From contig NZ_CP016793.1 in assembly GCF_001701025.1 (NCBI RefSeq), positions 1,922,001 to 1,986,000 on the forward strand: a stretch of DNA of 64,000 bases, written 5' to 3'. Positions 8,771 to 16,804 of the stretch are shown one piece after another. How positions within the stretch are numbered: the first letter of the stretch is position 1; every line of letters starts with the position of its first letter. The DNA comes from Lentzea guizhouensis. GTDB lineage: Bacteria; Actinomycetota; Actinomycetes; Mycobacteriales; Pseudonocardiaceae. Position numbers and translations under genes: made by a program. The notes under the pieces were generated by a model. That model was given only the letters and a program-made list of their open reading frames with translations. It was not told where the DNA came from and searched no databases.

Positions 8771-10552
8771 CTAGTTCTTGGGCTGCCACTCGTTGGCGTT
8801 CCACAGAGCGCCGTAGTAGCTCTGGAAGTACACGCGGTCGAGACCCTTGAACGCCCACATGTTCGGCATCTGGAACAGCGGGAGCGAACCGTACGCGTTC
8901 GCGATCTCCTCGTCGGCCTTCTGGAAGTACTTGAGCGAGTCCGCGATCGAGGTCTGGGACACGGCCGTCTTGAGGGCCTCGTCCGCCGCCGGGACGCTCA
9001 GGTTCTGCCAGTTCTGGCCACCGCCGGTCTCGTAGATCGACTTCTTGGAGCTCTTGAACGGGTCACCGGACCACGCGAACAGGGCGACGTCGTAGTCACC
9101 GTTGGACACGCGCTCGTCGAGGAAGTTCGGGTCGGTGTCGTCCTTGACCTCGATGCCGGCTTCCTTGCACTGGCCCTGGATCAGCTCGACGGTCTGCTTG
9201 CGGCGCGGGATGTCGGTGTGGCTGATCCGGAAGGAGGCGCGGACGCCGTCCTTCGCGAACACGCCGTCCGCACCCTGCGTCCAGCCCGCGTCGGAGAGGA
9301 TCTTCTTCGAGGCGGCCGCGTCACCCTTGGCCTTCTCGCCGTAGACGTCCTTGTAGCCCTCGTCCTTCGGGAAGAAGATCAGGCTGCCGAGCGGCTTGGC
9401 GTCGGCCTGGACCTCGGAGATCAGCTTGTCGATGATGTCCTGGCGCTTGACGCACATGAAGAAGGCCTTGCGGACCTCTTCCTTGGACAGCGCCGGGTGC
9501 TTGAACTGGATGTCCAGGTGCTCGAACGACAGGCCGGGGCCCGCGCCGAACGTGACGCCCTGGGCGCTCAGGCTCTTGAGCTTGGTGGCCGCGTTCGCGT
9601 CCGGCTGCGCGAAGGAGTTGACGCCGACCTCACCGTTCTCCAGCGCCTGCGCCTGCGCGACCGGGTCCGGGATCGCCTTCAGGACGATCTTGGAGGGACC
9701 ACCCGGCTTGCCCACCCACTTCGGGTTGCGCTCCAGCGTGACCGACTGGTTCGGCTCGAAGCCCGTCAGCATGTAGGGGCCCGCGCCGGGCATGAGCTCC
9801 TTGGTGAAGCCGTTCCACTTCTCGTTCCAGAAGGTGGAGGCCTTCGTCAGCTCGGCGGGGTCGCTGGCCGGGGTCAGCTTCGTGACGTCCGCGATGCCGG
9901 CGTTCTTCTCGAGGATGTGCGCGGGCAGGACGTCGCTGTTGAACAGGCCCTCGTAGTCCGGGTACGGCGAGTCGAACGTGCCGACGAACGTCTGGTCGTC
10001 CTTGCACGAACCGGTCATCAGGTCGTAGCCCGTGGTGCCGGCCGGCGTGAAGTACTTGCCGCCATCGGCCTTCTTGGCCTTAGTGCTGGCCGCGAACCAG
10101 GCCAGGTAGAAGTCGTCGCAGTCCCAGGCCTCGCCGTCGGACCAGGTGACACCCTTCTTCAGCTTCCAGGTCACCGTCTGGGGGGACTTCGAGGTGAGCT
10201 CGACCCCCTCCATGACGTCCTTGTTCAGGATGACCTTGTTGTTGCCGTTCAGGATGTGCGCACCCGGCTGGACCAGGACCAGCGCGAACGTGTTGTACGA
10301 CTGGTTGCCGTCTTCAGTCGCGTTGTTGTACGTCGTGAACGCCTTGTCCGTGGACACGACGACCTGGTCGCTGGACTTCGTGTCCGGTGCGGTGTAGCCG
10401 TCTCCGGACTCGCCGCGCGCGGTCGCCATCTCGGCGACGGTCGCGTCGTTGCCGTTCGCGTCCGTGCTGCCGCCGCCACCACCGCATGCACTCAACACGA
10501 GCGCCGCGCTGGAGATCAGCGCGATCGCCGGAAGTGCTTTGGTTTTCCTCAT
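8771..10552 (-). CDS. Peptide ABC transporter substrate-binding lipoprotein (SBP family 5)
   Basis: A 593-aa extracytoplasmic solute-binding protein for the peptide importer. The N-terminus is a lipoprotein signal (MRKTKALPAIALISSAALVL then SAC), with cysteine acylation expected at LSAC followed by a glycine linker. Family 5 features include VTWKLKKGVTWSDGEAWDCDDF and a C-terminal LPLFQMPNMWAF region. The ATG at 10552 is chosen for the typical signal peptide; a GTG two codons upstream (10558) is closer to AGGAGG and is a real alternative. First gene of the operon. Ligand unknown. Confidence 0.9.
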   Translation of the reverse strand: MRKTKALPAIALISSAALVLSACGGGGGSTDANGNDATVAEMATARGESGDGYTAPDTKSSDQVVVSTDKAFTTYNNATEDGNQSYNTFALVLVQPGAHILNGNNKVILNKDVMEGVELTSKSPQTVTWKLKKGVTWSDGEAWDCDDFYLAWFAASTKAKKADGGKYFTPAGTTGYDLMTGSCKDDQTFVGTFDSPYPDYEGLFNSDVLPAHILEKNAGIADVTKLTPASDPAELTKASTFWNEKWNGFTKELMPGAGPYMLTGFEPNQSVTLERNPKWVGKPGGPSKIVLKAIPDPVAQAQALENGEVGVNSFAQPDANAATKLKSLSAQGVTFGAGPGLSFEHLDIQFKHPALSKEEVRKAFFMCVKRQDIIDKLISEVQADAKPLGSLIFFPKDEGYKDVYGEKAKGDAAASKKILSDAGWTQGADGVFAKDGVRASFRISHTDIPRRKQTVELIQGQCKEAGIEVKDDTDPNFLDERVSNGDYDVALFAWSGDPFKSSKKSIYETGGGQNWQNLSVPAADEALKTAVSQTSIADSLKYFQKADEEIANAYGSLPLFQMPNMWAFKGLDRVYFQSYYGALWNANEWQPKN

Positions 10553-10615
10553 CGACACGTGCCCTCCTAGCACTGGGCGGCCCCCACCTCGACCGGTGTG
10601 CGCACCCGTAACCGT

Positions 10616-10647
10616 GATGTGCCATACGCGCCCCGAACCGGCACATC
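10616..10647. promoter_or_regulatory. Inverted repeat upstream of the peptide-transporter operon (candidate operator)
   Basis: A perfect 8-bp inverted repeat GATGTGCC-(16 nt)-GGCACATC lies 64-95 bases upstream of the binding-protein start. Arm spacing (24 bases centre to centre) would suit a dimeric regulator or an mRNA hairpin. The remainder of the 310-base gap (10553-10862) contains no ORF of note; TACTGT at 10795-10800 is a weak -10 candidate for the rightward GNAT gene. Confidence 0.3.
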
Positions 10648-10862
10648 GTGGGCAGCACCGTAAGAACCTGTTGAGGCGGCGGTCACTACCTGAGAGGGCG
10701 ATCGTGACCCAATGGTGACGCCTTGTAGCCCAACGCGATGGCCCGATTACCGGGCGGATGCGTTCGTTAACCGGGCAGGTGGAATACTGTCAACGAGAAC
10801 GGCCGAACGTACCAACGTCCGATCGGGCCCGTCCAGAGGTTTTCCCGGGGCAGGATGACCTC

Positions 10863-11303
10863 ATGTTGAAGATCGACTTCCTCACCGGGTCCGACCGGGC
10901 CGGGTGGGAGGAGCTGGCGCGCGGCAAGGATGCCCACTTCTCGACGGATCGAACCCCGGCCGACTACGACCGCGCCTGGGACCGGCTGCTCGGTCCAGGA
11001 CCCGTGCGCGGCATCGGCGCATGGCTGGACGACCGGATGGTGGCGGTCGCGCACTACGTGTTCCACGAGAGCGTCTGGGGCGTGGACGGCCGCTGCTACC
11101 TGGCGGACCTGTTCGTGGACCCGTCGGTGCGCCGGCAGGGCGTGGCGACGTCGGTGATCCACCGGGTGGCGGCCGACGCGCGTGAGAACGGCTACCGCAG
11201 CCTCTACTGGAACACGCTCGCCGACGCACCGGCCCGCGCGCTCTACGACCGGGTGGGCACGTTTCACGACGGGTTCATCTTCTACAGCTACCGGCGGCCC
11301 TGA
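10863..11303 (+). CDS. GNAT family N-acetyltransferase
   Basis: A 146-aa single-domain acetyltransferase. It has the GNAT core YLADLFVDPSVRRQGVATSVIHRVAADAREN with the acetyl-CoA loop R-R-Q-G-V-A, then LYWNTLADAPARALYDRVG, the usual C-terminal strand and helix. The ATG at 10863 follows AGGATGACCTC; a longer reading to 10758 would add 35 low-complexity residues. It is convergent with lpqW (6-base gap). Substrate unknown. Confidence 0.8.
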   Translation: MLKIDFLTGSDRAGWEELARGKDAHFSTDRTPADYDRAWDRLLGPGPVRGIGAWLDDRMVAVAHYVFHESVWGVDGRCYLADLFVDPSVRRQGVATSVIHRVAADARENGYRSLYWNTLADAPARALYDRVGTFHDGFIFYSYRRP

Positions 11304-11308
11304 GCGGG

Positions 11309-12973
11309 TCACTTGTCGAGGCGGCGCCACTCGGGCGCGCCGCTCAGCACACCGGCGAGCGGTGCCCCGGTGCCGACGCCGGAGACCGCGGCCGGCAGCA
11401 CCCCGAGCAGGTCGGCGATCTGGAACAGCGGCACCGCCACCGCCTGCGCCTGCAGCTGCGGCTCGATCCTGGTGAGCGCGTCGGCCAGCAGCACCTTGCC
11501 GTTCAGCGCCGAGTCGATCTCGGCCTGCAGCACCGGGTCGCAGAACCCGGCCGCGTTGACCGGAACCGGCGTGCCACCGTCCGGCGCCTCGCCCGTGCAC
11601 CCGAACTGGCTCGCGAGCCCCGCCGCCGAGTCGCCGGCGTCCACCCGCGGCCCGACGACGACGTCGATGTCCTTCTGCAGCAGCTGGACCGTGAAGAGCT
11701 CGTCGGCCTTGGGCGTGACCACCTCGGCCTGGACGCCCCTGCTCGCGAGCTGCGCCTTCACCTGGTTCGCCACGGTCACGTACGGCTCGATCCTGTCCGG
11801 CGCCGCGATCTTGAGCTTGAGCGCCTTGCCGCCCTTGGCCCAGGCACCGTCGGGCCCCTTGGCGTACCCGGCCTCGGTCAGCAGCTGCTCGGTCGCCGCC
11901 GGGTCGAGCGTGTTGCCCCCGATCACCGCGCGGTAGCCGGTGCGGCTCGGCGGCACCACGTACGAGTCGGCCCGGAGCTGGGCGCTGGGACCGCTCTGCG
12001 CCCCGCTGGCGATGAGCGCGTCCCGGTCGAGCGCGGCCACGACCGCCTTGCGCGTCTTGAGATCCGCGAGCTGCTGGCTGGCCGGTCGCAAGAGGACTTG
12101 GGCGACCTCGTTGCGCGGCACGGGTTTCGTGTCGAGGTTCGGAATGGACTTCATCAGGTTGACGTCCGCCGCGTCTGCCCGCAGCAGCACCGCCTGGTTG
12201 TCGCCTTTGGACAGTGACTCGGCCATCGCGGTGTGCGTGGCCCTGCGCAGCACCACGCGGTCCAGCGTGGTCGGCACCTCCCAGTACCGGTCGCTGCGCT
12301 CCAGGATCACCTCACCGCGCGGCTCGTCGAGGCTCCTGACCGCGAACGGCCCCGCGGTGGCCGGGAAGTTCGTCGCCAGCACGTTCGACCACGTGCCGGG
12401 CGCGTCCTTGAGCAGGTGCGCGGGCAACAGGTTCCCGAACAGGCTGCGCCACCCCGGGAACGGCTTGCCGAAGGCGACCTCGACGACCTTGCCGCCCTCG
12501 CGCGCGCTGATGTTGTTGATGAGCCGGTACCCCGCCGGGTCGACCACGCCGGGTTCGCTGCGCATGCGCTGCCACAGGTAGTAGAAGTCCTCGGCGGCGA
12601 TCGGCGCGCTGTCCGACCACGACGCGTCCTTGCGGATCGAGTACGTGACCGTGAACGGCTCCGCCTTGGTGACCTTCGCGCTCACCATGAGGTTCCGGTC
12701 GAGCTCCGGCGCACCGTCCGGCCCGGCGCGGAACACCGACGGCAGCAGCAGGGAGCTGAGCGCGGTCGTGATCTGGCTCTGGGTCGCGGTGGCGTGCGGG
12801 TTGTAGCCGCCGGCCACGTCGTCGACGCCGACCACGATCTCCTTGATCTTCGGCCCGGTCGTGGTGATGACCGGTGCCTCGGACTTGGGGACCAGGGGCG
12901 GCGGAGGCGCGTTCGTGCAGGCCGCGGTGCCGCACAGGACGACCGCCGCGAGCACTCCCCCAAGTCGCCTCAT
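11309..12973 (-). CDS. lpqW: LpqW-like lipoprotein, SBP family 5 fold
   Basis: A 554-aa extracytoplasmic lipoprotein with signal MRRLGGVLAAVVLCGTAAC; the lipobox is unorthodox (GTAAC). The body follows the peptide-binding-protein fold (VTYSIRKDASWSDSAPIAAEDF, FNEVAQ-like region, then ADLLGVLPAAVSGV) but no transporter genes adjoin it. In mycobacteria LpqW sits beside typA and influences the branch point between polar PIMs and lipomannan/lipoarabinomannan synthesis; the same neighbour (typA) is present here, and a PimE-like gene lies at 28478. The call rests on synteny plus fold. An orphan peptide-binding protein is the alternative. Confidence 0.75.
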   Translation of the reverse strand: MRRLGGVLAAVVLCGTAACTNAPPPPLVPKSEAPVITTTGPKIKEIVVGVDDVAGGYNPHATATQSQITTALSSLLLPSVFRAGPDGAPELDRNLMVSAKVTKAEPFTVTYSIRKDASWSDSAPIAAEDFYYLWQRMRSEPGVVDPAGYRLINNISAREGGKVVEVAFGKPFPGWRSLFGNLLPAHLLKDAPGTWSNVLATNFPATAGPFAVRSLDEPRGEVILERSDRYWEVPTTLDRVVLRRATHTAMAESLSKGDNQAVLLRADAADVNLMKSIPNLDTKPVPRNEVAQVLLRPASQQLADLKTRKAVVAALDRDALIASGAQSGPSAQLRADSYVVPPSRTGYRAVIGGNTLDPAATEQLLTEAGYAKGPDGAWAKGGKALKLKIAAPDRIEPYVTVANQVKAQLASRGVQAEVVTPKADELFTVQLLQKDIDVVVGPRVDAGDSAAGLASQFGCTGEAPDGGTPVPVNAAGFCDPVLQAEIDSALNGKVLLADALTRIEPQLQAQAVAVPLFQIADLLGVLPAAVSGVGTGAPLAGVLSGAPEWRRLDK

Positions 12974-13179
12974 GGTCCTCACATTGCCAGAAGTGGTGTC
13001 AACGCGTGCGGGCAACCCAGGGTATTCGTCACCCGCGTCACTGAGAGGACGCCCCGGTCGGCGGAGGGGTTGCGCCCCCGCTGAGTAGTACGGCTCACCC
13101 CGGCAGGTGGTTCGGCGGAGTCACCGGGTGAGTCGGCCGTCAGAGGCCGTTGAAACGGTGCTGAGGGCCCGCGAACGCC

Positions 13180-13213
13180 GACGGGCGGCCCGGCCGAAGC
13201 CGAACCGCCCGTC
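13180..13213 (-). terminator. Stem-loop downstream of typA
   Basis: A perfect 9-bp inverted repeat GACGGGCGG / CCGCCCGTC (arms 13180-13188 and 13205-13213) begins 28 bases past the typA stop on the minus strand. There is no T-run, which is usual for GC-rich actinomycete terminators. The remainder of 12974-13240 shows nothing else beyond the lpqW upstream region. Confidence 0.55.
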
Positions 13214-13240
13214 GAGGCGAACAACTGGTCGTGCGACCGA

Positions 13241-15136
13241 TCAGCCGCGCTGCTTCAACCGCGACCGCTCACGGCCGCGCAGGTTGGCGTCCAGCGTCAC
13301 CTTGCGCACGCGCACGACCTCCGGCGCCACCTCGACGCACTCGTCGGAGGCGCAGAACTCCAGCGCCTCCTCCAGCGAGAGCTTGCGGGGGCGGGCCAGG
13401 GTCTCCATCACGTCGGCCGTGGAGGACCGCATGTTGGTGAGCTTCTTCTCGCGGGTGACGTTGACGTCGAGGTCCTCGGCACGCGGGTTCTCGCCCACGA
13501 CCATGCCCTCGTAGGCGTCGGCGCCCGGCTCGACGAAGAACGTGCCGCGGTCGGCCAGCTGGATCATCGCGTAGGCGGTGATGGAGCCGGAGCGGTCGGC
13601 GACCAGGGAGCCGTTGTGGCGGGTGCGGATCTCGCCCGCCCAGGGGCCGTAGCCCTCGGAGACGGCGTTGGCGATGCCGGTGCCGCGGGTCTCGGTGAGG
13701 AACTCCGTGCGGAAGCCGATCAGGCCGCGCGAGGGGACCACGTAGTCGAGCTTGATGCGGCCGGTGCCGTGGCCCGACATGTTCTCCATGCGGCCCTTGC
13801 GGTTGGCCAGCAGCTGCGTGACGGCGCCGAGGTGCTCCTCGGGGCAGTCGACGGACAGGCGCTCGAACGGCTCGTGGATCTTGCCGTCGACCACGTGCGT
13901 GACGACCTGGGGCTTGCCCACGGTCAGCTCGAAGCCCTCGCGGCGCATCTGCTCGACCAGGATGGCCAGCGCCAGCTCGCCGCGGCCCTGCACCTCCCAG
14001 GTGTCCGGGCGCTCGGTCGGCAGGACCTTCACCGACACGTTGCCGACGAGCTCGGCGTCCAGGCGGGCCTTGAGGACGCGGGCGGTGAGCTTGGTGCCAC
14101 CGTTGCGACCGGCCAGGGGCGAGGTGTTCACACCCACGGTCATCGAGATGGCGGGCTGGTCGACCGTGATCCGGGGCAGCGCCACCGGGTTCTCGGCGTC
14201 GGCCAGCGTGTCGCCGATCGTGATGTCCGCGATGCCGGCGATCGCGACCAGGTCACCGGCGCGAGCGAACTCGGCGGGGACGCGGTCCAGCGCCTCGGTG
14301 ATCAGCAGCTCGGTGATGCGGACCTTGACCGGCTCGCCGTCCTCGCGGCACCAGGCGACGGTCTCGCCCTTGCGCATCGTGCCCTGGTGGATGCGGCACA
14401 GCGCGATGCGGCCGAGGAACGTCGAGGCGTCGAGGTTCGTGACCAGCGCCTGCAGCGGGCCGTCCACGTCGACCTGCGGGGCCGGGATGTGGTCGAGCAG
14501 CACCTGGAACAGGGTGTCGAGGTTCTCCTCGTCCGGCAGGCCGCCGTCCTCGGGCTGGGTGAGCGAGGCACGACCGGCGCGCGCGGAGGCGTAGACGACC
14601 GGCAGGTCCAGCACGGACTCGTCGGCGCCAACCTCGGTGGCCAGGTCGAGCAGCAGGTCGTGGGCCTCCTCGACGACCTCGGAGATCCGGGCGTCGGGGC
14701 GGTCGACCTTGTTGACCAGCAGGATCACCGGCAGGCCGGCGGCGAGGGTCTTGCGCAGCACGAAGCGCGTCTGGGGCAGCGGGCCCTCGGACGCGTCGAC
14801 CAGCAGCACGACACCGTCGACCATCGACAGCGCGCGCTCGACCTCACCACCGAAGTCGGCGTGGCCGGGGGTGTCGACGACGTTGATGATCACGTCGCCG
14901 TCCGGCGTGTGCCTGCGCACAGCCGTGTTCTTGGCGAGGATCGTGATGCCCTTCTCCCGCTCGAGCTCGCCCGAGTCCATGACCCGGTCGACGAGCTCGG
15001 CACGCGCGGAGAAGGCGCCGGACTGGCGCAGCATGGCGTCGACGAGGGTGGTCTTACCGTGGTCGACGTGCGCGACGATCGCGACGTTTCGCAGGTCAGT
15101 GCGCGTCTGAAGGGCAGACGCGGTGGCCGTGGGCAC
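13241..15136 (-). CDS. typA: Translational GTPase TypA/BipA
   Basis: A 631-aa ribosome-associated GTPase related to EF-G that acts in ribosome assembly and stress responses. G1 is AHVDHGKTT, switch I lies around LEREKGITI, G3 is DTPGHADFGGEV and G4 NKVDR. The C-terminal BipA-specific domain with YVVPSRGLIGFRTEFLT and the region around SLVADRSGS is complete. The GTG start at 15136 has AGGAG six bases upstream. TAGTAT at 15209-15214 (minus strand) is a plausible -10 box. Position next to lpqW matches M. tuberculosis. Confidence 0.96.
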   Translation of the reverse strand: MPTATASALQTRTDLRNVAIVAHVDHGKTTLVDAMLRQSGAFSARAELVDRVMDSGELEREKGITILAKNTAVRRHTPDGDVIINVVDTPGHADFGGEVERALSMVDGVVLLVDASEGPLPQTRFVLRKTLAAGLPVILLVNKVDRPDARISEVVEEAHDLLLDLATEVGADESVLDLPVVYASARAGRASLTQPEDGGLPDEENLDTLFQVLLDHIPAPQVDVDGPLQALVTNLDASTFLGRIALCRIHQGTMRKGETVAWCREDGEPVKVRITELLITEALDRVPAEFARAGDLVAIAGIADITIGDTLADAENPVALPRITVDQPAISMTVGVNTSPLAGRNGGTKLTARVLKARLDAELVGNVSVKVLPTERPDTWEVQGRGELALAILVEQMRREGFELTVGKPQVVTHVVDGKIHEPFERLSVDCPEEHLGAVTQLLANRKGRMENMSGHGTGRIKLDYVVPSRGLIGFRTEFLTETRGTGIANAVSEGYGPWAGEIRTRHNGSLVADRSGSITAYAMIQLADRGTFFVEPGADAYEGMVVGENPRAEDLDVNVTREKKLTNMRSSTADVMETLARPRKLSLEEALEFCASDECVEVAPEVVRVRKVTLDANLRGRERSRLKQRG

Positions 15137-15301
15137 GCAGAACTCCTAGAGCTTCGAAGGCGTTGGAGGGGCTCGCGCCGGACACTTCGATGCGCAGGGC
15201 CACGTTCGATACTACCGGCTGCGTCACCATTACCACACAAGAGTGCCAGTGAACTGAGCCTCACCTACTCTAGCGATACGCGCCGGAGTGGAGTTCAACC
15301 A

Positions 15302-15454
15302 GTGGGTAAAAAGCTCAAGAAGAAGTGCTGCCGCTCGAAGCCCCAGTGCAAGCGCTGCCCGGTTCCGTTCCTGCTCAAGGAGCGTGACAAGGCCAGGAAG
15401 AAGGCGGCGAAGAAGGCGGCCAAGGCCGCCAAGAAGGCCGCGAAAGCCGCATGA
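15302..15454 (+). CDS. Tiny Lys/Cys-rich protein with alanine-lysine tail
   Basis: A 50-aa basic protein. It starts VGKKLKKKCCRSKPQCKRCP, giving four cysteines (CC ... C.RC) that could bind zinc, followed by a helical KERDKARKKAAKKAAK-type tail resembling histone-H1-like basic repeats. The GTG at 15302 has GGAG eight bases upstream, and the stop overlaps the next start (ATGA), so it is coupled to the S41 peptidase gene. TACTCT at 15266-15271 is a possible -10 box. Nucleic-acid binding is inferred from charge only; no characterised family is recognised. Confidence 0.7.
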   Translation: MGKKLKKKCCRSKPQCKRCPVPFLLKERDKARKKAAKKAAKAAKKAAKAA

Positions 15455-16332
15455 ACGTCCCCGCGTACGTGGACAAGGCGCTCGACCTGCTCCAGCAGCG
15501 CTCGATCGAGTCCGCGGCCGCCGACTGGCCCGCTCTACGTGCGCAAGCTCACTCCGAGACAGCCGGCGCGCAGACCCCCGCGGACACCCACGCCGCCATC
15601 GAGGCGGTCATCACCGCACTCGGCAACCCGCACACCCGCCTGGTCACCGCCCAGCGCATGGCCGCCGTTCGCGCCGCGCGCGCCCCGCGCGTCCCGTCCG
15701 GCCGGATGATCGGCCCGGTCGCGCACGTGCTGCTGCCCGGCACACCCTCGTCGAACCGCCGCGCGTACGTCACGGCAGGTCTGCAGGCCATGCGCGCGTT
15801 GATCGCGCACTACCCGACGGGCTGGGTGGTCGACCTGCGCGACAACCTCGGTGGCGACATGTACCCGATGCTCACGGTGGTGGCCCCGCTGCTGGGCGAG
15901 GGCGACGCCGGTGCGTTCATCGAACCGGACGGCACCACGACCAGGTGGGGTGTCCGCTCCCGGCACGTCCACGTGGGCGGACGCCGGACGTTCCGCTTCC
16001 GCCGCGTCCCCCGTGCGGTCCACCGGCCGGTCGCGCTGCTGGTCGACGGGAAGACGGCGAGCTCGGGAGAGGCGGTGCTGGTGTCGTTCACCGGCCTGGA
16101 CCGCGCCCGCAGCTTCGGCGAGCCGACCGCGGGCTTCGCGACGGCGAACCAGACGTTCCGGCTGCCGGACGGCGCGTGGCTCGTGATCACCACCGCGCTC
16201 ATGGCCGACCGCACCGGCCGGGTGTACGGCAACGCACCCGTCGCGCCGGACAGTCCCGTCTCCGGCACGAGCGGTACCCACGATCGAGCGCTCGACGCCT
16301 CGATCGGGTGGTTGTCCGGTCTGCCGGCCTAG
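15451..16332 (+). CDS. S41 family peptidase (tail-specific protease/IRBP-like)
   Basis: A 293-aa protein of the S41 fold. Characteristic strands are ALGNPHTRLVT, GWVVDLRDNLGGDMYPML and the nucleophile segment VDGKTASSGEAVL (Ser), then GEPTAGFATANQTFRLPDG. The lysine that completes the CtpA-type dyad is not seen after GEPTAG, which resembles the S41B/IRBP subgroup instead. No signal peptide or PDZ domain is visible, so a cytoplasmic location is likely. It overlaps the tiny basic protein gene by 4 bases. Substrate unknown. Confidence 0.8.
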   Translation: MNVPAYVDKALDLLQQRSIESAAADWPALRAQAHSETAGAQTPADTHAAIEAVITALGNPHTRLVTAQRMAAVRAARAPRVPSGRMIGPVAHVLLPGTPSSNRRAYVTAGLQAMRALIAHYPTGWVVDLRDNLGGDMYPMLTVVAPLLGEGDAGAFIEPDGTTTRWGVRSRHVHVGGRRTFRFRRVPRAVHRPVALLVDGKTASSGEAVLVSFTGLDRARSFGEPTAGFATANQTFRLPDGAWLVITTALMADRTGRVYGNAPVAPDSPVSGTSGTHDRALDASIGWLSGLPA

Positions 16333-16634
16333 CGCGTCTGCAGCACGGCTTCGTTCAGCTTGGTGAGCTCGTCGGCGGTCCGCGTCGCCTCGAACTCGAT
16401 GATCTTGTGCTTCACCAGCCTCTGCTCGGCCCACGGGTCGGTGGCGAGCAGCGCTTCGAGCTTGCCGCGGGGCATGGGCCGCGTGATGATCACGCCTCCC
16501 GTCCTCGGCACCTGACGCCCGGAAGCGAGGAAGAGCCCCCGCTCGTACTGCTTCTCGACCCACTCGCGGTGGTCGGGGAGGGCGTAGTCGATCTGTTCCA
16601 GCGGCGCGACGTATTCCAGCAGCACTATGAACAT
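16329..16634 (-). CDS. YciI family protein
   Basis: A 101-aa ferredoxin-like alpha/beta protein. The family hallmark HREWVEKQYERGLFLASGRQ followed by GGVIITRPMPRGKLEALLATDPW (the D-P-F/W motif) is clear. YciI-like proteins often have weak or unassigned enzymatic activity around a His/Asp pair. It begins with ATG at 16634, divergent from the trpS attenuator promoter, and its stop overlaps the S41 peptidase gene by 4 bases. Confidence 0.85.
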   Translation of the reverse strand: MFIVLLEYVAPLEQIDYALPDHREWVEKQYERGLFLASGRQVPRTGGVIITRPMPRGKLEALLATDPWAEQRLVKHKIIEFEATRTADELTKLNEAVLQTR

Positions 16635-16656
16635 GGAGCAACGGTAGTCCTATACT
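16628..16656 (+). promoter_or_regulatory. Promoter of the trpS leader transcript
   Basis: A strong -10 box TATACT (16651-16656) is preceded at 17 bases by TGAACA (16628-16633, four of six matches to TTGACA). The predicted transcription start falls at about 16663-16664, on or next to the AUG of the leader peptide, so the leader would be translated from a leaderless RNA. Confidence 0.65.
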
Positions 16657-16663
16657 GCTGGAC

Positions 16664-16714
16664 ATGCGCACGATGAACGCCTTCTGGCGGGCCGCTTCCA
16701 GGCGGCCGGAGTAG
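16664..16714 (+). CDS. Tryptophan-sensing leader peptide of trpS
   Basis: The 16-codon reading frame encodes MRTMNAFWRAASRRPE. Its single Trp codon (16685-16687) lies immediately before the first arm of the leader hairpin system. The promoter places the start codon at or near the RNA 5' end, so no Shine-Dalgarno is needed. A ribosome stalled at Trp would cover arm 1 (16690-16695) and leave arm 2 free to pair with the terminator. A comparable attenuator has been reported for the auxiliary, antibiotic-resistant TrpRS gene of Streptomyces coelicolor. Confidence 0.75.
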   Translation: MRTMNAFWRAASRRPE

Positions 16715-16761
16715 CTGTGCGCTGAAGCGTTCACAGGCCGCCCGAGACGGGCGGCTTTTTT
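16689..16761 (+). terminator. Ribosome-mediated transcription attenuator of trpS
   Basis: Three mutually exclusive pairings are visible. The protector stem pairs GGCCGC (16690-16695) with GCGGCC (16702-16707). The antiterminator pairs GGCGGCC (16701-16707) with GGCCGCC (16736-16742). The terminator pairs GCCGCCCG (16737-16744) with CGGGCGGC (16748-16755), loop AGA, followed by six T (16756-16761). When charged tRNA-Trp is plentiful the ribosome clears the leader, the protector stem forms and the terminator folds. Stalling at the Trp codon frees the antiterminator and allows read-through into trpS. Confidence 0.85.
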
Positions 16762-16804
16762 GTGCGTTCCGTCCGGGTGGTCCCGAAGATCGAGGGGACC
16801 GAAC

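Noticed and set aside
11309..12973. A second peptide ABC transporter locus
   Set aside because: The binding-protein-like gene has no permease or ATPase partners and sits beside typA as lpqW does.
13616..15454. 612-aa plus-strand open frame opposite typA
   Set aside because: Only its last 50 codons (from 15302) have coding character and a ribosome-binding site; the rest is antisense to typA.
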